64,000 bases of DNA from Przewalskia tangutica. Lineage: Eukaryota; Streptophyta; Magnoliopsida; Solanales; Solanaceae. The translations under genes and the position numbers were made by a program. Location: contig CM056723.1 of the NCBI GenBank assembly GCA_029844215.1, positions 6,408,980-6,472,979 on the forward strand, written 5' to 3'. Below, in pieces: positions 36,479-49,855 of this stretch. Every line of letters begins with the position of its first letter. The stretch's first letter is position 1. The notes beneath the pieces are model-generated. The model had not been told where the DNA came from. It worked only from the letters and a program-made list of their open reading frames with translations, and ran no database searches.

Positions 36479-37250
36479 TAGGGGTGCACAAAAGGTTAAA
36501 ATCGGATCGAATCGAAGACCGAAAACCTAGATCACTAGGATCGAATTTCTCGGTCCGGTCCAGGTCATTTTTGATCCGGTCCGGTTTATTGGACCGAATG
36601 CATTTGCCTCCCCAGTCCCCCGACCACCCCCACGCGCGGTATTGACATATCAAATATAAATTGTAAATTAGCGAAACATTAAATGGTCATAATTTTGCGC
36701 TCGGACGTCCGTTTGATCTAATATTTTTTTTTGATTTCGCGTATTTTTTCGAGACGAAGCCATCCATAACTAAAACAAAACTAAAGTCTGTTTGCTTCAG
36801 CCGATTTCTCCAAAAACTTCCTTCTTGGCAATCTATAATTTCACTTTTCCCCCAAATCGTTACGTTTTTTCCCTTTTCAAATCTAAATATCTCGCGATAT
36901 ACAATAAATTTCAACGTACAAATTTCATGGTAATGTGTCCGAGAATGTCAATTTCAGTACTGAAAATTCAATTTAAAAAAAAAACCGGTCCCCGGAAACC
37001 GACCCGAAATTATATATATTAATATTATATATATTAGGAATTATATAATTCAATATATATTATAAATTATATATATTATATATATTATGAATTATATAAT
37101 TCAATATATATTAGGAATTATATATATTATAAAAAATATATATATTTCAAATTCGGTCCGGACCGGACCGGATCGGACCGAAAACCGAAAAATCAGATCA
37201 TTAGGATCGGACCGAATTTTTCGGTCCGGACCGACTTTTGTGCACCCCTA
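36479..37250. mobile_element. hAT-type MITE, 772 bp, with GGTCCGGACC-rich ends
   Basis: Perfect 8-bp duplication CATCATAC (36471-36478 and 37251-37258). The ends are inverted copies of TAGGGGTGCACAAAAG. Both subterminal regions hold several copies of CGGTCCGGACCG-like palindromic motifs. The middle is AT-rich with TATATA-type runs and no transposase. Confidence 0.85.
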
Positions 37251-37258
37251 CATCATAC

Positions 37259-38914
37259 TTCGTCATCGAACTAGTATCTGTCGCCCAATCCTCGATTTCT
37301 TTTTTGGCCCTTTACCCTTTTGGTCTGGTTGATCGTACCATCTTATTCTTTAGATTTTTAAATTTTATATTATCAAATTAAGTTGACTTATCACATCTAA
37401 CTCTTCATATATCACAAGTATGATATGTGATAATTTAGAATATTGATCAGTAATAACTTGCTATATATACTGCTAAACTACAATTATAGTGTACGAGAAA
37501 GGCTGTCTCAAATATTTTAGTGGCCCTGTTCTAATTCTTAAAAGTGAGGACTTAATTGGGTTTAAAATCTGCAAATTATGAGTCTTTACAGTAAATTCTG
37601 GCTAATACTACTTAATAATAAAAAATGAAAAAATGGGCCCTAAAATTTTTCGTTTTTCGGTAAGAGATATAGTCTCCGTCCAAGAATCTAGTTTTCCAAA
37701 TAATTCAATTAATGGTGTCAAATTTATCACATGAAAAATATGACCGCCTAATTCGTTCAAAGTTTGGAGGGTTAATGACATGCCCATTTATTACTCAGCA
37801 CATCTTGATCCATCCAAAATTCAACCCAACTTTCCGTTGGACTGATTTTGGGCTAAGTATGTAACCTAAATTGAGCCATGGGAAACTTGTAACAATATTT
37901 TTATTTGATATGTTATATATTATAAGTAAAAGAAAGTATTACTTAGTTTTGTTTGGTTTAAAAAAAATAAAAAACAAATAAAGAAATTAAAATTTAGTAG
38001 GAGTTGAACCGATTGGACTATGATTCATTATTTAGTTCATCTTGTCTCAACTAATCTCAGCCCAACTCACTTCTGGAAGGTATAAGCAATGACATTCAAT
38101 TTTAACCCGTTCAAATTCATATCCGCCCTAATCCAAATAAAGAGTGGATATATGTAGATTACAAGAAGTGTAGACTAATAAAAGTTTTGTGGTGATTATA
38201 CAGGTAGCTACTGCTAGCCTCTTCATTGCAAATGAGTTGTTTACAGTAGTGTTGCAATATTATTGTTCATTATTGGTCAATATTCTCAATTATATTTGTC
38301 ATCCAACAACCATGGATATATACTTAAATAACTCTAATCAGTACTAGGGAATTTGTGCCGTGTTCGACCACCGTTAGATAGACGTTTGATTACTGAGTTT
38401 GAACGCATATTATTGCATTATTTGGAACTAGGGTTTCAAATTATACATGGTTCTAGACTTGTAGGGTTTCAAATTGTAACGTCCTAGATTTCTAGGGTTT
38501 TTTGAATAATATAATGTAATTGACGTAGCATTTATGGAAGCTTTGATTTTCACTGATTAGTTGTATATATTATAATCACCTGCAGCAGTACTCACACCTA
38601 CCATAACATATACCACTGCTCAGGGCAGAGATGAAAATCGACATAGATATTCGGCGAATTCAGTAGTTTTGCTCAAACAAAAATATAATTATATTAAAAA
38701 ATTCATTAAATTATGCACACATTTTATATTTTAGACCCACTTATTAACACTTGAAAAAGTCATAGTCCTAAAATCTATAACGGATAAAGTTTAAATTTAA
38801 ACCCGCCTCTGCCACAACTTATGAAATTAAGGGGCACTGTCCCATAGACACTGAAATCGCAATTTATGGTTTGTGGTAATTATGACGTGTTTGTGTAATA
38901 TATAGAAGATACGG
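37259..38914. other. Spacer with no gene seen
   Basis: AT-rich, with short frames lacking any domain. Two phrases, TAGGGTTTCAAATT at about 38428 and 38461, are a small local repeat. Confidence 0.4.
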
Positions 38915-39420
38915 TGAAAGTGGTCTAGATGGAAAACAAGATGCATGAAACGAGGTTTAAATGATTTGGACATGTGAAGAGGAGATGTGTGGATGTCCCA
39001 GTGCGGAATGTGAGAGGTTGGCTACGGATGACTTCGGGAGAAGTAGAGGTAGACCAATGAAGTATTGGAGAGATGTGATTGGAAATGACATGCCCGCAAC
39101 TAAAGCTTATCGAGGACATGACCTTACATAGAAGGTTGTGGAGGACACAAATTATGATAGAAAGTTAGTAAATGATAGAGCATTGTCTCGCTTTTCTTTT
39201 CTTACTTATCCTTTAATTCATGTTACTATCTACTATTTTTTGTTATTTGCTTAGCGTATTATTTTGTTTTAGTTATTGTTTCTTTTTTCTTCTTGACCTA
39301 TTTTGTTTTGCTTTATTTTGAGTCAAATGTCTATCAAAACAATCTCTCTACCAAAAATAGAGGTGTAGACATACTCTATCCTCTCCAAATCCACTTGTGA
39401 GATTATACTGAGTATATTGT
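38915..39420 (+). pseudogene. RTE-type LINE 3' end (reverse transcriptase C-terminus and tail)
   Basis: In the + frame, residues like KMHETRFK then FGHVKRRCVDVPVRN match the C-terminal part of plant RTE-type reverse transcriptases; a TGA replaces the usual Trp before FGHV. The trailing DNA ends with CTCTCCAAATCCACTTGTGAG and ATTATACTGAGTATATTG, the characteristic 3' tail. The 5' portion is missing, as is usual for LINE copies made by target-primed reverse transcription. Confidence 0.65.
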
Positions 39421-40564
39421 TTAATATATGACAAAAGGAAGGAACATTTGGATTAAAAGGTAGAGCTAATCTCATGAAGGGTCTTTGAACTTTTTCCAAG
39501 TAATTAAAATTTTAACATTATTGTTATCATATTAACGTAATTGAACTTTATCCAATATATATAACAGCACTTAAAGTCTCTTCAATTAGTAAATCGTGTC
39601 GCTATAATGAGATAATTTAATCTTATAGTCAATAATATTCATTATATCTTTTCACATTCTTATTTTACCTTTTTTAAAAGAAAAAACCCTACATGTGGAA
39701 GCCTGGCATTAATTGTCAGCTATTCATTATAGATGACGTTACTTTATACCAGTGTGACGTTCAAGTTGGGCCTGTCGCTGAAGATCCTTTTTAACAAAAA
39801 TAAGGGTAAAAAACGTCATAGTAATTTTTTTTATCAAGACAACAAAGAAAATTATAATAAAAAATACATAATATATTTTGATATGATTGATCAATTAAAA
39901 TACATTTAAGAAAATTACCCTTATCTCAATTTATGTGATACATTTTCCTTTTTAATATGTCATAAAAAAATGATACATTATTATATTTAAAAATAATTTA
40001 ACTTAAAACTTCTTCTATTACCCTTAATAAAATAATTTATAATTCTACAAATATATATGACTGTTTTACACGATAAGTTTCAAACATTTTCATTTTTTTT
40101 TAAAATTTTGTGTCTAGTCAAATCACATGAACGGAGACAAAGAATAGAATATAAGAAGTAACATAAAAACTATCGAGAATAATCTTCATCCAAATAAGAT
40201 TTTTTTTTACGAAGACATTGTGGAACTATATATTATGTTGTTTAGAAGGAGAAAATCCAAGTACTAAATTTATCATCCAAGAAAATGAAAGTTATGAAAG
40301 AGTACTTTTCCACCGAGAAAAATATTATATTATAATTATAATTATGATAAAATTTAAATAAATAGAAAATTCAGACAAGTAGTACCAAATCTTCCATTGA
40401 CTTAAATTTTCTGACAATAATCTAATCCTCTTTCTTTACCTAATCTTCATCATCAGTGAATGCCGGGATTAAAAATAAAATTAAATATTATGGATTAAAA
40501 ATAGTTTAAAAAAATTATCAGATCTAAATTGAAAAAATTCTATCTAGGTCAGTTAACGCTGAAA
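39421..40564. other. Spacer with a Stowaway-like MITE
   Basis: The segment 39915-40142 begins CTTATCTCAATTTATGTGATAC and ends TCACATGAACGGAGACAAAG, the usual inverted form of Stowaway-type ends, but decayed. The remainder is AT-rich and holds no gene. Confidence 0.45.
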
Positions 40565-41912
40565 ATGGCGATGGGATCTAAGACTGGAGTGAAGAAGACG
40601 ATGACACAAAGGAATAATAGCACAATTTCATTGGGGAAAGCAGTACCGCAATCAACTGATGCAAAGAAAAGCAAGAGTATTAACAGTATACAGGGAATCA
40701 CGCCGCTTGAGCCAACTTTACTAGCTCCGGCGGAGGAACATTCACTGGCGCCAGCGAAGCAAGGACATGATATGGAGAGCCCGAAGTCGTGGGCAGATAT
40801 AGTGGAGAGTACTGACAAAGCTATGGCTACAGGTACGACCACTACTGCTAGTAATAGGGGTTATTGCAGTCAAATTGTTGGAGCAATTCCTATCACAGAT
40901 GGAATTGACCTGACTCATGAAGAATCTAGAAAATCAAAGGTCAAAATCATCATGGATGATATAAAAGAGGAGGTTGCATACTAGAATACAGCGGTTGTGT
41001 GTTATGTTTTGGGATTGAACTCCCCGCAAACAGTAATCGATGGATTTTGTCGAAGAATTTGGGGTCAATTGGGGGTGCATAAGGTCTCACAAGTTAATAA
41101 GGGGGTATTCATGGTTAAATTTAAAACATTGGAAGCTAGAAACATAGCTATGGAACAGGGCATCCAAATGTTGTAATTATAAAGCCAGGGATGGAATTCA
41201 CTAAGGAGGCAATGAAGAGGATCCCGGTGTGGGTGAGAGTAGTTGAAATGGATATTAAATACTGGGGTCCTAAAGCATTAGCGAAGATAGCAGGGTTAGT
41301 AGGAAAGCCTTTAAGAACAGACAGTGCTACAACTATGAAAGAATGACTAACCTATGCTAGGGTGCCGATTGAAGTTGAAATAAATCACACAAATCCTACT
41401 AAGGTTGCTTTTGAAAATGAGTATGGACAGATGGTGGAGTAGGAGTATTCTATGAATGGAAGCCTGTGCTATGTCCTAAATGTAAGAACTATGGACATGA
41501 GCTAGTGAACTGCAGAAAGCATATGAAAGAAGAGGAGCTCAAGAAGGGGAAAATGAAGGAGCAGGAAGCTAACCAGATGACTAAACACAATGAAGAAGTA
41601 AGAAAACCTAAAGGTGGTAAAGCTGAACAACAGAAAGGGAAACCTCCATATGGGAACAATAGATATATGAGATATACTAATACAAGGAGAGGAGGACCAG
41701 ATGATGAGAGTGGAGTGAAAACTGTAAATGCATTTGGGGTACTGAAGAATGCAGAAGGGGTAAGTGGCTATGTCAAGAAGCAGGATGAGCACCTAGAAAT
41801 AAGAGTTCAACAAAATCCTAGAGATGTGCCTAGTTCTTCTAGCCCTGGGGAAGGACATGGTGGTCAGGTTCCTACAAACGGGAAAGGTGGTTTACCCCCT
41901 CCCAATGGATAG
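40565..41912 (+). pseudogene. LINE ORF1 (DUF4283-type, zinc knuckle)
   Basis: The ATG at 40565 opens MAMGSKTGVKK and a frame ending at 40982. The following DNA continues the protein in shifted frames: a DUF4283-like segment near 41000-41340 with VWVRV, and a CCHC knuckle CPKCKNYGHELVNC near 41470-41510. A Lys/Gln-rich tail ends at 41912. ORF1 proteins bind the element RNA. Several frameshifts and an in-frame TGA make this copy inactive. Confidence 0.75.
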
Positions 41913-43968
41913 CTTGGGATTTTGGAACACTAGGGGTCTGAACAACCCAATGAAGCAGCAAGAAATGCAGGTGTTTATGCATAAGAATAGGGTGGGGTTA
42001 TTTGGACTCTTGAAAACAAAGATTAAGAGGGTAAGGCTTAGAAGGTCACTCTTAATCTATGTAGTGGTTGATCATTTTGTACTAACCTAAGTAAACATCC
42101 AGGTGGTAGAATATGGCTAGTATGGAAGCCTCACATATTTGAGGTAGATATAAGAGATACAACTCAGCAGTTGATTCATGTCAAGTGGTGCATAAGGGGA
42201 TAAGGTGTAGTTTTTCTGTAACACTGGTGTATGCCTTCAATGATGCAGCTTTGATGAGAGGGTTATGGGAGGACACTAGGAGATTACATGGATGGGAGAC
42301 TTCAATTGTGTCATGCAGACAGAGGAAAGATTAGGGAGTCAAATCACAATGGCAGAAATAAGAGAATTTAGGCAATGTGCAGATGATTGTGAACTAACAG
42401 ACCTGAAATCTTTAGGGGCCTATTTCACTTGGTGTAACAAACAAAGTGGAGGGGACAGGGTATATAGTAGAATTGATAGAGTTATGGTAAACAGTGAATG
42501 GAAAACAATGCTGCCAGCTTCAGAGGTGGCTTGTTTGATCACTCACATGGGGTGATACATTGGGAAGGGGGAAGACTCAGAGATACTTGTTTAGGTATTT
42601 TAATATGTTGAGTCTGGCTCCTAATTACAAGGGTAGGGTGAAGAAGGGGTGGAACCAAAATGTATGAGTTAGTAGGGAAATTGAACAAGCCTAAGGGAGT
42701 GCTAAAGGGACTGAACAAAACTCAATTTAGTAATGTTGAACAAAGGGCAGATGAGGCCATGGTATCTCTATTACAATGCCAGAGTGAACTGCAAAGAACT
42801 CCAACTGATGAAGCATTAACTAAGGAGGAGCAAAAACTGGCACAAGACTGTATAAAATGGAACAAAGCAAAAGAGCAATATCTAAGACAGAAGAGTAAGG
42901 TTAGGTGGCTTACTTATGGGGATCAGAACTCTAGTTTCTTTCATGCTATGCTAAAAGCAAGAAGAAATACAAATAGAGTCTTCACAATTAAAGATAGCCC
43001 AGGGCAAGACCAAACAGAGCCTACTGAAATTGCTCAAGCATTCATTGAGTTTTATTCAAAGCTGTTAGGAACAAGGAATACAGGTATGCGAAGGGTTAGT
43101 AAGGCATGGGCCAATCTTACAGGAGGATCACAGGATACTATTGGCTCAAAAAGTAACAAGGGAGGAAATTAAGAATGCAGTATGGGCTATCAAAGGGGAT
43201 AAATCACTTGGACCTGATGAGTATGGAAGTCATTCTAAGTTGGGAAATAGTTGCGGAGAATGTTATAGGAGAAGTTAAAGACTTTTTCAGATCAGGGAAG
43301 ATGTTGAAAGTGGTGAACCAAACTCTTATCACTTTGGTTCCTAAAAGCACTCATGTGGAAGGAGTGGGTGATTTCAGACCCAAGCATGTTGCAACATAAT
43401 ATATAAGGTGATTTCTAAGGTACTATGTAATAAAATGAAGGGGATACTGCCTACAATAATATCAGGCAATCAAAGTGCTCTCATAGAGGGAAGAACCATT
43501 GTCCATATCTTGATCTGCCAAGATTTGATGAGACTGTAAAAAAAAGAACACTACCCAGAGCTGTTTATTAAAGATTGACTTAAAGAAATCCTATGCCTCT
43601 TTGAAGTGGGAATTTGTGAGGGAGATGCTTGTAGTTCTTCAACTTTCCTCAGAAGTTCATAGGGTGAGTAAGTGTGTGACTACACCACAGTACAACCTAG
43701 CACTTAGTGGTGGGGTACATGGAAGCATTCAAGGGAAGAGATGGTTAAGACAAGAAGATTCCATATCCACTCTCCTTTTTGTGATATGCATGGATTATCT
43801 TGCAAGGGTATTGAACAGAGTAGGGGAATCGCCAGGTTTTGAATTTCATACCAAGTGTAAGGGGATGAAACTGAACCATTTATGTTTTATCATTGGCTCT
43901 AATACCACTTTATTTGGATCAAAATTAACAGGGTATTATGCAAAAGCTAACAAAGTAAATCTTGAATG
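41905..43968 (+). pseudogene. LINE ORF2 (endonuclease and partial reverse transcriptase)
   Basis: The ATG at 41905 begins MDSLGFWNTRGLNNP, the usual start of the apurinic-type endonuclease of plant L1 ORF2. MGDFNCVM (from 42292) and SRIDRVMVN are further endonuclease motifs. The region 42660-43170 matches the linker (WLTYGDQNSSFFH). Reverse transcriptase pieces follow, with GNQSALIEGR near 43465 and DSISTLLFVICMDYL near 43760. The catalytic FADD region is lost near 43885. Several frames are needed to read it. Confidence 0.8.
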
Positions 43969-44651
43969 ATGATAAATCAGAAACATTGAAAAGTATACTA
44001 AAATATGCATACAAATATGATTTAGTTGATTGACTTACCTATGAGAAAAAAGAAGGTATAGAGATATCAAGAGACTAATCTCTCCCTAAAGAAGACCCTT
44101 AACACTAAAGAAAAAGTTTAGCTGCCGTTTGAAACATAATTTTTATTTTTTATTTTTTATTTTTAATGTGAAAATAGAAGTTTAAAAAAAAATCCTAGCT
44201 CAAATACAAAAAACTCCAAAACATTTACTAAAAATTTGAATATTTATAAATTAAAATTCGAGGGACCAGAATTTTTTCTAGAGTATAATTTTGAACTGTC
44301 AATTGGAACTTAATGAAAAATGTTGGAGTTTGACTAGTGGCAGTTCAAAGCTCCAAGAGGCAAGATTATTATTATTTTGGAGTTTTTGGCTATAATTACA
44401 CAAATGTCATAACAAAATAGTTCTCAGTTGTAGAATCACGAATTCCGCTACTATTGTTTTAGTTTGTTATTGTAGAACCACAAACTGTAAGACAATCATC
44501 TCATGTGAAACTCTAGCATAAACTTAAATTTCTTTAGAAACTCACTCATGTAAAACTCCAGCATAAACTGATGGCTGATATATATGTAAGAATAAGATAG
44601 AATTAAATTGAAAGAACAGCCATTTTCCAACAAATTCACCAAAATAATTTC
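43969..44651. other. Spacer before Copia 2
   Basis: AT-rich non-coding DNA. Nothing recognised apart from T-rich tandem TTTTTATTTTT near 44140. Confidence 0.4.
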
Positions 44652-44656
44652 CTCTC

Positions 44657-45101
44657 TGTTAATTTACTGGTTCATCGACAAAACCAGTAACTTATCGCAT
44701 CAAGGAACTAAACTTCAATCAACGCGGCAGCTGTGATCTTTACTGTGCAATAGCTGTGGCACAGTGAACAGAACACAGCGGAGGAAGGAAAAGAAAGACG
44801 AAGGAAGAAGGAAGAAGGAATTGGAAAAGATGGCAGAAGTTGGGTCGGTTGGGGACGATGGAGATGAGAGAGGAGAGAGAGAAAAGTGAGGAAATCTGTT
44901 TTGTAATTAATGAATATCAGTTACATTGTTGTTTAGTAATACACAGCACATATACCCAACTTATTACAATGTGTACAAAATATCCCCCAATATTCTAGAT
45001 ACTTCTAATACACCCCAAAATATCTAATACATGGCTAAAATACCTAATACATGTTATACTAGATATTTTCTAATACATGTTTATACTAGATATTTTCTAC
45101 A
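44657..45101 (-). repeat. 3' LTR of Copia 2
   Basis: 445 bp, at the left end of this - strand element. It contains a purine-rich GGAAGAAGGAAGAAGG stretch and ends TG..CA. It differs from its partner by one substitution in my reading. Confidence 0.93.
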
Positions 45102-48100
45102 CCCCCCCGCAAGCTAGGCACCATGAAGATATTCTTCATGCCGAGCTTGGACATCAAGTACTCATGTTGAGGTCGACCCAATGCTTTGGTCAATATATCA
45201 GCGGTTTGCTCTGTCGTAGGCACGAATGTAAGAGTCACCAATCCTTGTTGAATCTGTTCTCGAATGAAATGGCAGTCAATATCGATGTGTTTAGTTCTTT
45301 CATGAAACACCGGATTTGCCGCAATTTGCATAGCAGATTTGCTATCAGTGAACAAACAAACTGGTGTATGCAGGGAGACACCCACCTCCTTATAAAGGCC
45401 AATTATCCAAGTCACCTCGGCATTCTTTGCCCGTTTGCTGTACTCGACTCGTGAGCTTTTGAAACGATTGGTTGTTTCTTGGATTTCCAGGAAACAAGTG
45501 AATCACCAAAGAAAATCATATAACCTGTCACTGACTTCCTGCTGTTGATGCAGGAAGCCCAATCGGCATCACGAAGGTCTTTAACTTTCGTCTTTGGACT
45601 TGTGTAGAAGAATCCCGGACACTGGTTCTGTTTGATATATCTAACAGCGAAGGCCGGCTTCCATATGTGAATCTTTGGGAGCTTGTGCGTAACCGCTCAA
45701 GCATTATCTGCAGAGAAGGCAATATCGTGCCGTATTCGCCGATACAACAATCGACCAATTAACCTTCACGTAGCGTTGGGATCGCAAGGGCTCATCGAGC
45801 GTTCTTGTGTTTCATCGAACCTGCTTTGCCATGTGTTGATCAAATTCCAAAGTTGTATATTTCACATTTGTGTCCATGGGTGATGATACATGTTTAGCCC
45901 CTGATAATCCCAAATCTGAGACAAGTTCTAGGGCATATTTTCGTTGGTGCATGAGTATGCCTTGGGCACTCCTGGCAAACTCTATCCCAAGAAAATATCG
46001 TAATTCTCCAAGATCTTTTATCTTAAATGCTGACTTCAGAGTTTCTTTTGTATACTGAATAAGTGACATGTCATCTCCAGTAATCAACAAGTCATCCACA
46101 TACACCAAGACAACCACAATACTACCATCTGCATGCTTAGTAAACAAAGAGTAGTCTCTGTTGCTTTGCTGGAAACCAGAATCAACCAAAGCTGTGGTGA
46201 GCTTGATGTTCCACTGTCGTGATGCTTGTTTTAAACCATACAGCGACTTCATTAACCTACACACCTGCTTCTTCTCACTTTGAATGCTGAACCCCTCAGG
46301 GACTGTCATATAAACTTCCTCATATAAGTCGCCTTGTAAAAAGGCATTATAAACATCCATTTGGTGAATGGACCCTTTGCTGCGGTAAGAAACCATCGCC
46401 ACTACGGTGACATCTTCACTACAGTGAAAATGTCTCCGATAATCAATCCTCTTTTTGACTATAGCCCTTTGCAACAAGCCTTGCTTTGTACCTTTCAACT
46501 TCCCCTGTTGCCTTGTACTTGATCTTATAGACCCACCTGCATCCTATAGCCTTTTTATCCTCTGGCAGTGATACTAATTTCCAAGTACCATTGTCTTCCA
46601 AGGCCTTCAATTCAGTCTTCATTGCTTGACCACTTGCATCCCTTGCAGCCTCTTTGTATGAGTTAGGTTCAACATTTGCTGACACATGAGCTATAAAACT
46701 CTGATATCTGGGTGAGAGTTTAGTATAATCTACCCTATCAGATATAGAGTAGAGACAGCTGGATGGTCCATGATTTGTAACAAAATCTTTATGCCAAATG
46801 GGAGGCTTACTAAGCCTGGAAGATCTTCTGGTAGGTACTCTCATTGTTGGAGTGTGGTGTTCAACTCCTTCTTGCTGAACATTTTGAACTGTGTCCTCTG
46901 GTTCTCCATTTGATGTCACATGAACTGTCTCATGCTGGATCTCCTGAGGGACTCTGACTGTATGGTGAACCAGATCCTCATAGTTGAAATGATCATGAGT
47001 TCTACCATGATGAATAGTATCATCAACTCCTCCTTTATAGGGAAATACATCCTCCACAAACACCACATCTCTACTCATAAAGAATGTCTCATTTTCCATA
47101 TCATATAATGTGTATCCTTTTTTAGCATTACCATAGCCAAGAAAGACAGCCTTCACTGCCCTGGGACTGAACTTGTCCTGCCTTACCAATATTGTTGCAA
47201 AACACAGGCATCCAATCACCCTTAAATGAGAAAGTGATGGAGGCTTGTTATATAACAATTCATAAGGTGACTTGTTCCCAATAACATGAAGGTACTCTAT
47301 TCAGTGTAGCGACTCCTATCACTAGTAAACCCCAAAACACATGCAGTAGGTGGCACGGAACTTAATAGCTCTAGCTGTTTCTAATATATGCCTATGCTTT
47401 CTTTCCACCACACCATTTTGTTGTGGTGAATATGGACATGTACTCTCATGTACCACACCATATCGTGTGAAAAACTCTTTACAACTGTGGTTAAAAAACT
47501 CTGCTCCATTGTCAGACCTGACTCTTTGAATATTAGTCTGAAACTGATTCCTAATCTCAACAAAACAATCTTTCAAAACTGTGATTACATCTGATTTTAA
47601 TCTCATTAGAAATACCCAAGTCCATCTTGAAAAATCATCCACTATAGTCAAGAAATATCTCATTCCATTATATGTCTCTACCTTGTAAGGGCCCCATACA
47701 TCAATGTGTAGTAAATGAAAAACTTTAGTAGCTCTACTAGTACTAATAGGAAAAGGAACTCTTGTTTGCCTTGCCAGAGGACAAATCTCACAACTGTCTA
47801 AGGCAAAGAAATTCTTATTACTAAGACAGGGCATTTTCTTTAAAACACTCACTGGCACATGACATAGTCTTTTGTGCCAAGTCTTAACATCCACAGATTG
47901 TGCTGCTGCCATACACTTCTGCTGAAGCCTCTCCTTATTCTTTGTATCCAGACACACAGTGTACAACCCATCCTCTTCCTTACGATCCCTCACCTCCTGG
48001 ATAGAGATCCGAAAAATGCAATAGTGTGGGAAAAGGTCACACTACGCTTTAACTCCTCGTCACCTTCAAAGCAGATGTAGGTTAAATTTGAAAGTTGGTA

Positions 48101-49537
48101 TACAAAGGACATTGCCAAGAACATCACCTTTCCCTAGATGGCAATCACGATATGAGACACTCGACGAGTCGCTGTTGGTAGATGTACTTTCCCTGTATTT
48201 TTACGGCAAGTATGTATTTTGCAAACAACTCTTGTTACCAACCATGTGATTAGTAGCTCCTGAATCCACAATCCATTTCATTTGTGTCTCAGTGTCAGAA
48301 GAGGTCATACCTGCCATGTTTGCAATTCCCATTCTTCCTGTTTTCTCATCCAGGAGCTTCAGAAGTTGTTGATGCTGATTAGGTGTTAGCTTCATATGAA
48401 AAGATTGAGGCTCCTGGTTGTGCCCATAGCTCTGCTGCAGAGGCCTTTGTTGATTATATAATGGTTGAGTCTCCTGATTATATCCATAATTCTGCTGGAA
48501 ATTCCTCTGTTGATTGTATGCTGGTTCATTTTCCTTACCAGTAACATCAGAATATATTTCAGATCCTGCCACATTATATGCCTTCTTAGTCTTGCTTTTG
48601 AAATTCTCAGGATATCCAATTAATCTATAACATTCATCTTGCACATGTCCTGTTTTGTGACAATAATCGCATTTCATCAACTTATTGCAATCTTGTCTAT
48701 AATGTCCTTTGCCATGACAGTAATCACAATGTGCATTAGGATTGTATGGTTTTATTTGCTTTGCGACTCACTAGTAACTCCATTTCCGACTCTTCCGCTC
48801 CATTTCTGGTTGTATACATTACAGATGAGTCAACTGTCTCCTGCATCATTCGACTGTTTCCTGCGACAATCCTTTGACTTTCCTCTTGGTTTACCATTGC
48901 GTATACCTGGTTTAGACTAGGTATTTTCTGCATCATTAAAATCGACTCTCGACGATTATATCCTTCATTCGGCCCATTAGGAATCGTAATACTGCGATAA
49001 TGTAGATGATCATTGAACTCCTTCGATTTAGGACAACAATTTGGGGTGGCATAATCGAGTCATATTCGTCCCATGATCCTTAAGCTTGGTATAATACAAC
49101 GACAGGCGTGATTCTCGCCTTAATGTAAAAATTTATTTATGCGATTGAAAGGCCTCGCACTATTCACTTGTCGAACCTTTCTTTCAATTCTTCCCAAATT
49201 GTATGAGATTCGCATTGAACAACATTCCACTAAATGGCTTTTATTCACATTTCCCATAAGCCGATACGGCGATCGTGCATCTATCCCACAATCTTGCCAT
49301 ATCACCTAAACATCTCCTCCTTATCGTTCCATCGACGAACCCTAGCTTGTTCTTCCCTAACAACGCTAGCTTCATTGCCCTACTCCATATCGTGTAGTTG
49401 TCCATTCCACTTAACGTAACTCCTACCGATAATGACCCCGGCGCATCAGATGGAAACAGATATAACGGATGGTTGTGGTCCACTGTCATCGTCACTGTCG
49501 TTGTTTCACTGGACAATTCCTCACCAGTGTTCTCCAT
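45086..49537 (-). pseudogene. Copia 2 gag-pol, broken
   Basis: The ATG at 49537 opens gag (MENTGEELSS; DNYTIWSRAMKLALLG). Two CCHC knuckles, CDYCHGKGHYRQDC and CDYCHKTGHVQDEC, lie around 48735-48640. Protease core WIVDSGATNHMVG is near 48265. Integrase runs from about 47993 to 47322, with DVWGPY, DNGAEFF and QQNGVVERK. Reverse transcriptase with YVDDLLITGDD is near 46100. RNase H ends at 45086 with ADILTKALGR. Long stretches are open, but frame breaks cluster at about 45420-45860, 47990-48240 and 48940-49330. A working copy would give one polyprotein; this one would not as written. Confidence 0.88.
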
Positions 49538-49855
49538 TTTTGTGTTTGTGTTTCAATACAATTTCACATACGCAACTACAGATCTGTATATCTTTATCTG
49601 TATTTCGACGAAATCACCTACTGATTTTCATCGATCTGCAAATTTTCTTCACTCGACAATCAGACTCCTCGAATATCCTTCTGCATGTGTCGAACATCTC
49701 CTTGCATCGACTAATTGTAATTTCTCCTCATTCAATTTCGTAGATTCCTCGAATTTCCTGTTGCATGTGCTGGAAATTCCCCCAATCTACTTCCTCGATC
49801 CACGAGGCTTTGATACCAACCCACAGGTCCCAGGATCAACCTGGCTCTGATACCA

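Larger units (their letters stand above)
40565..43968 (+). mobile_element. L1-type LINE, degenerate, 3'-truncated
   Basis: ORF1 and ORF2 of a plant L1 element follow each other on the + strand. The 3' half of reverse transcriptase, the RNase H region and the poly(A) tail are absent after about 43970. No target duplication was found. Losing the 3' end is unusual for a LINE, since insertion starts from that end, so a later deletion is likely. Confidence 0.8.

Noticed and set aside
36465..37332. Small open frames as candidate novel genes
   Set aside because: They fall inside a MITE with exact inverted ends and target duplication and show no domain.
45077..45454. Frame on the + strand over Copia 2
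   Set aside because: Antisense to RNase H of the element.
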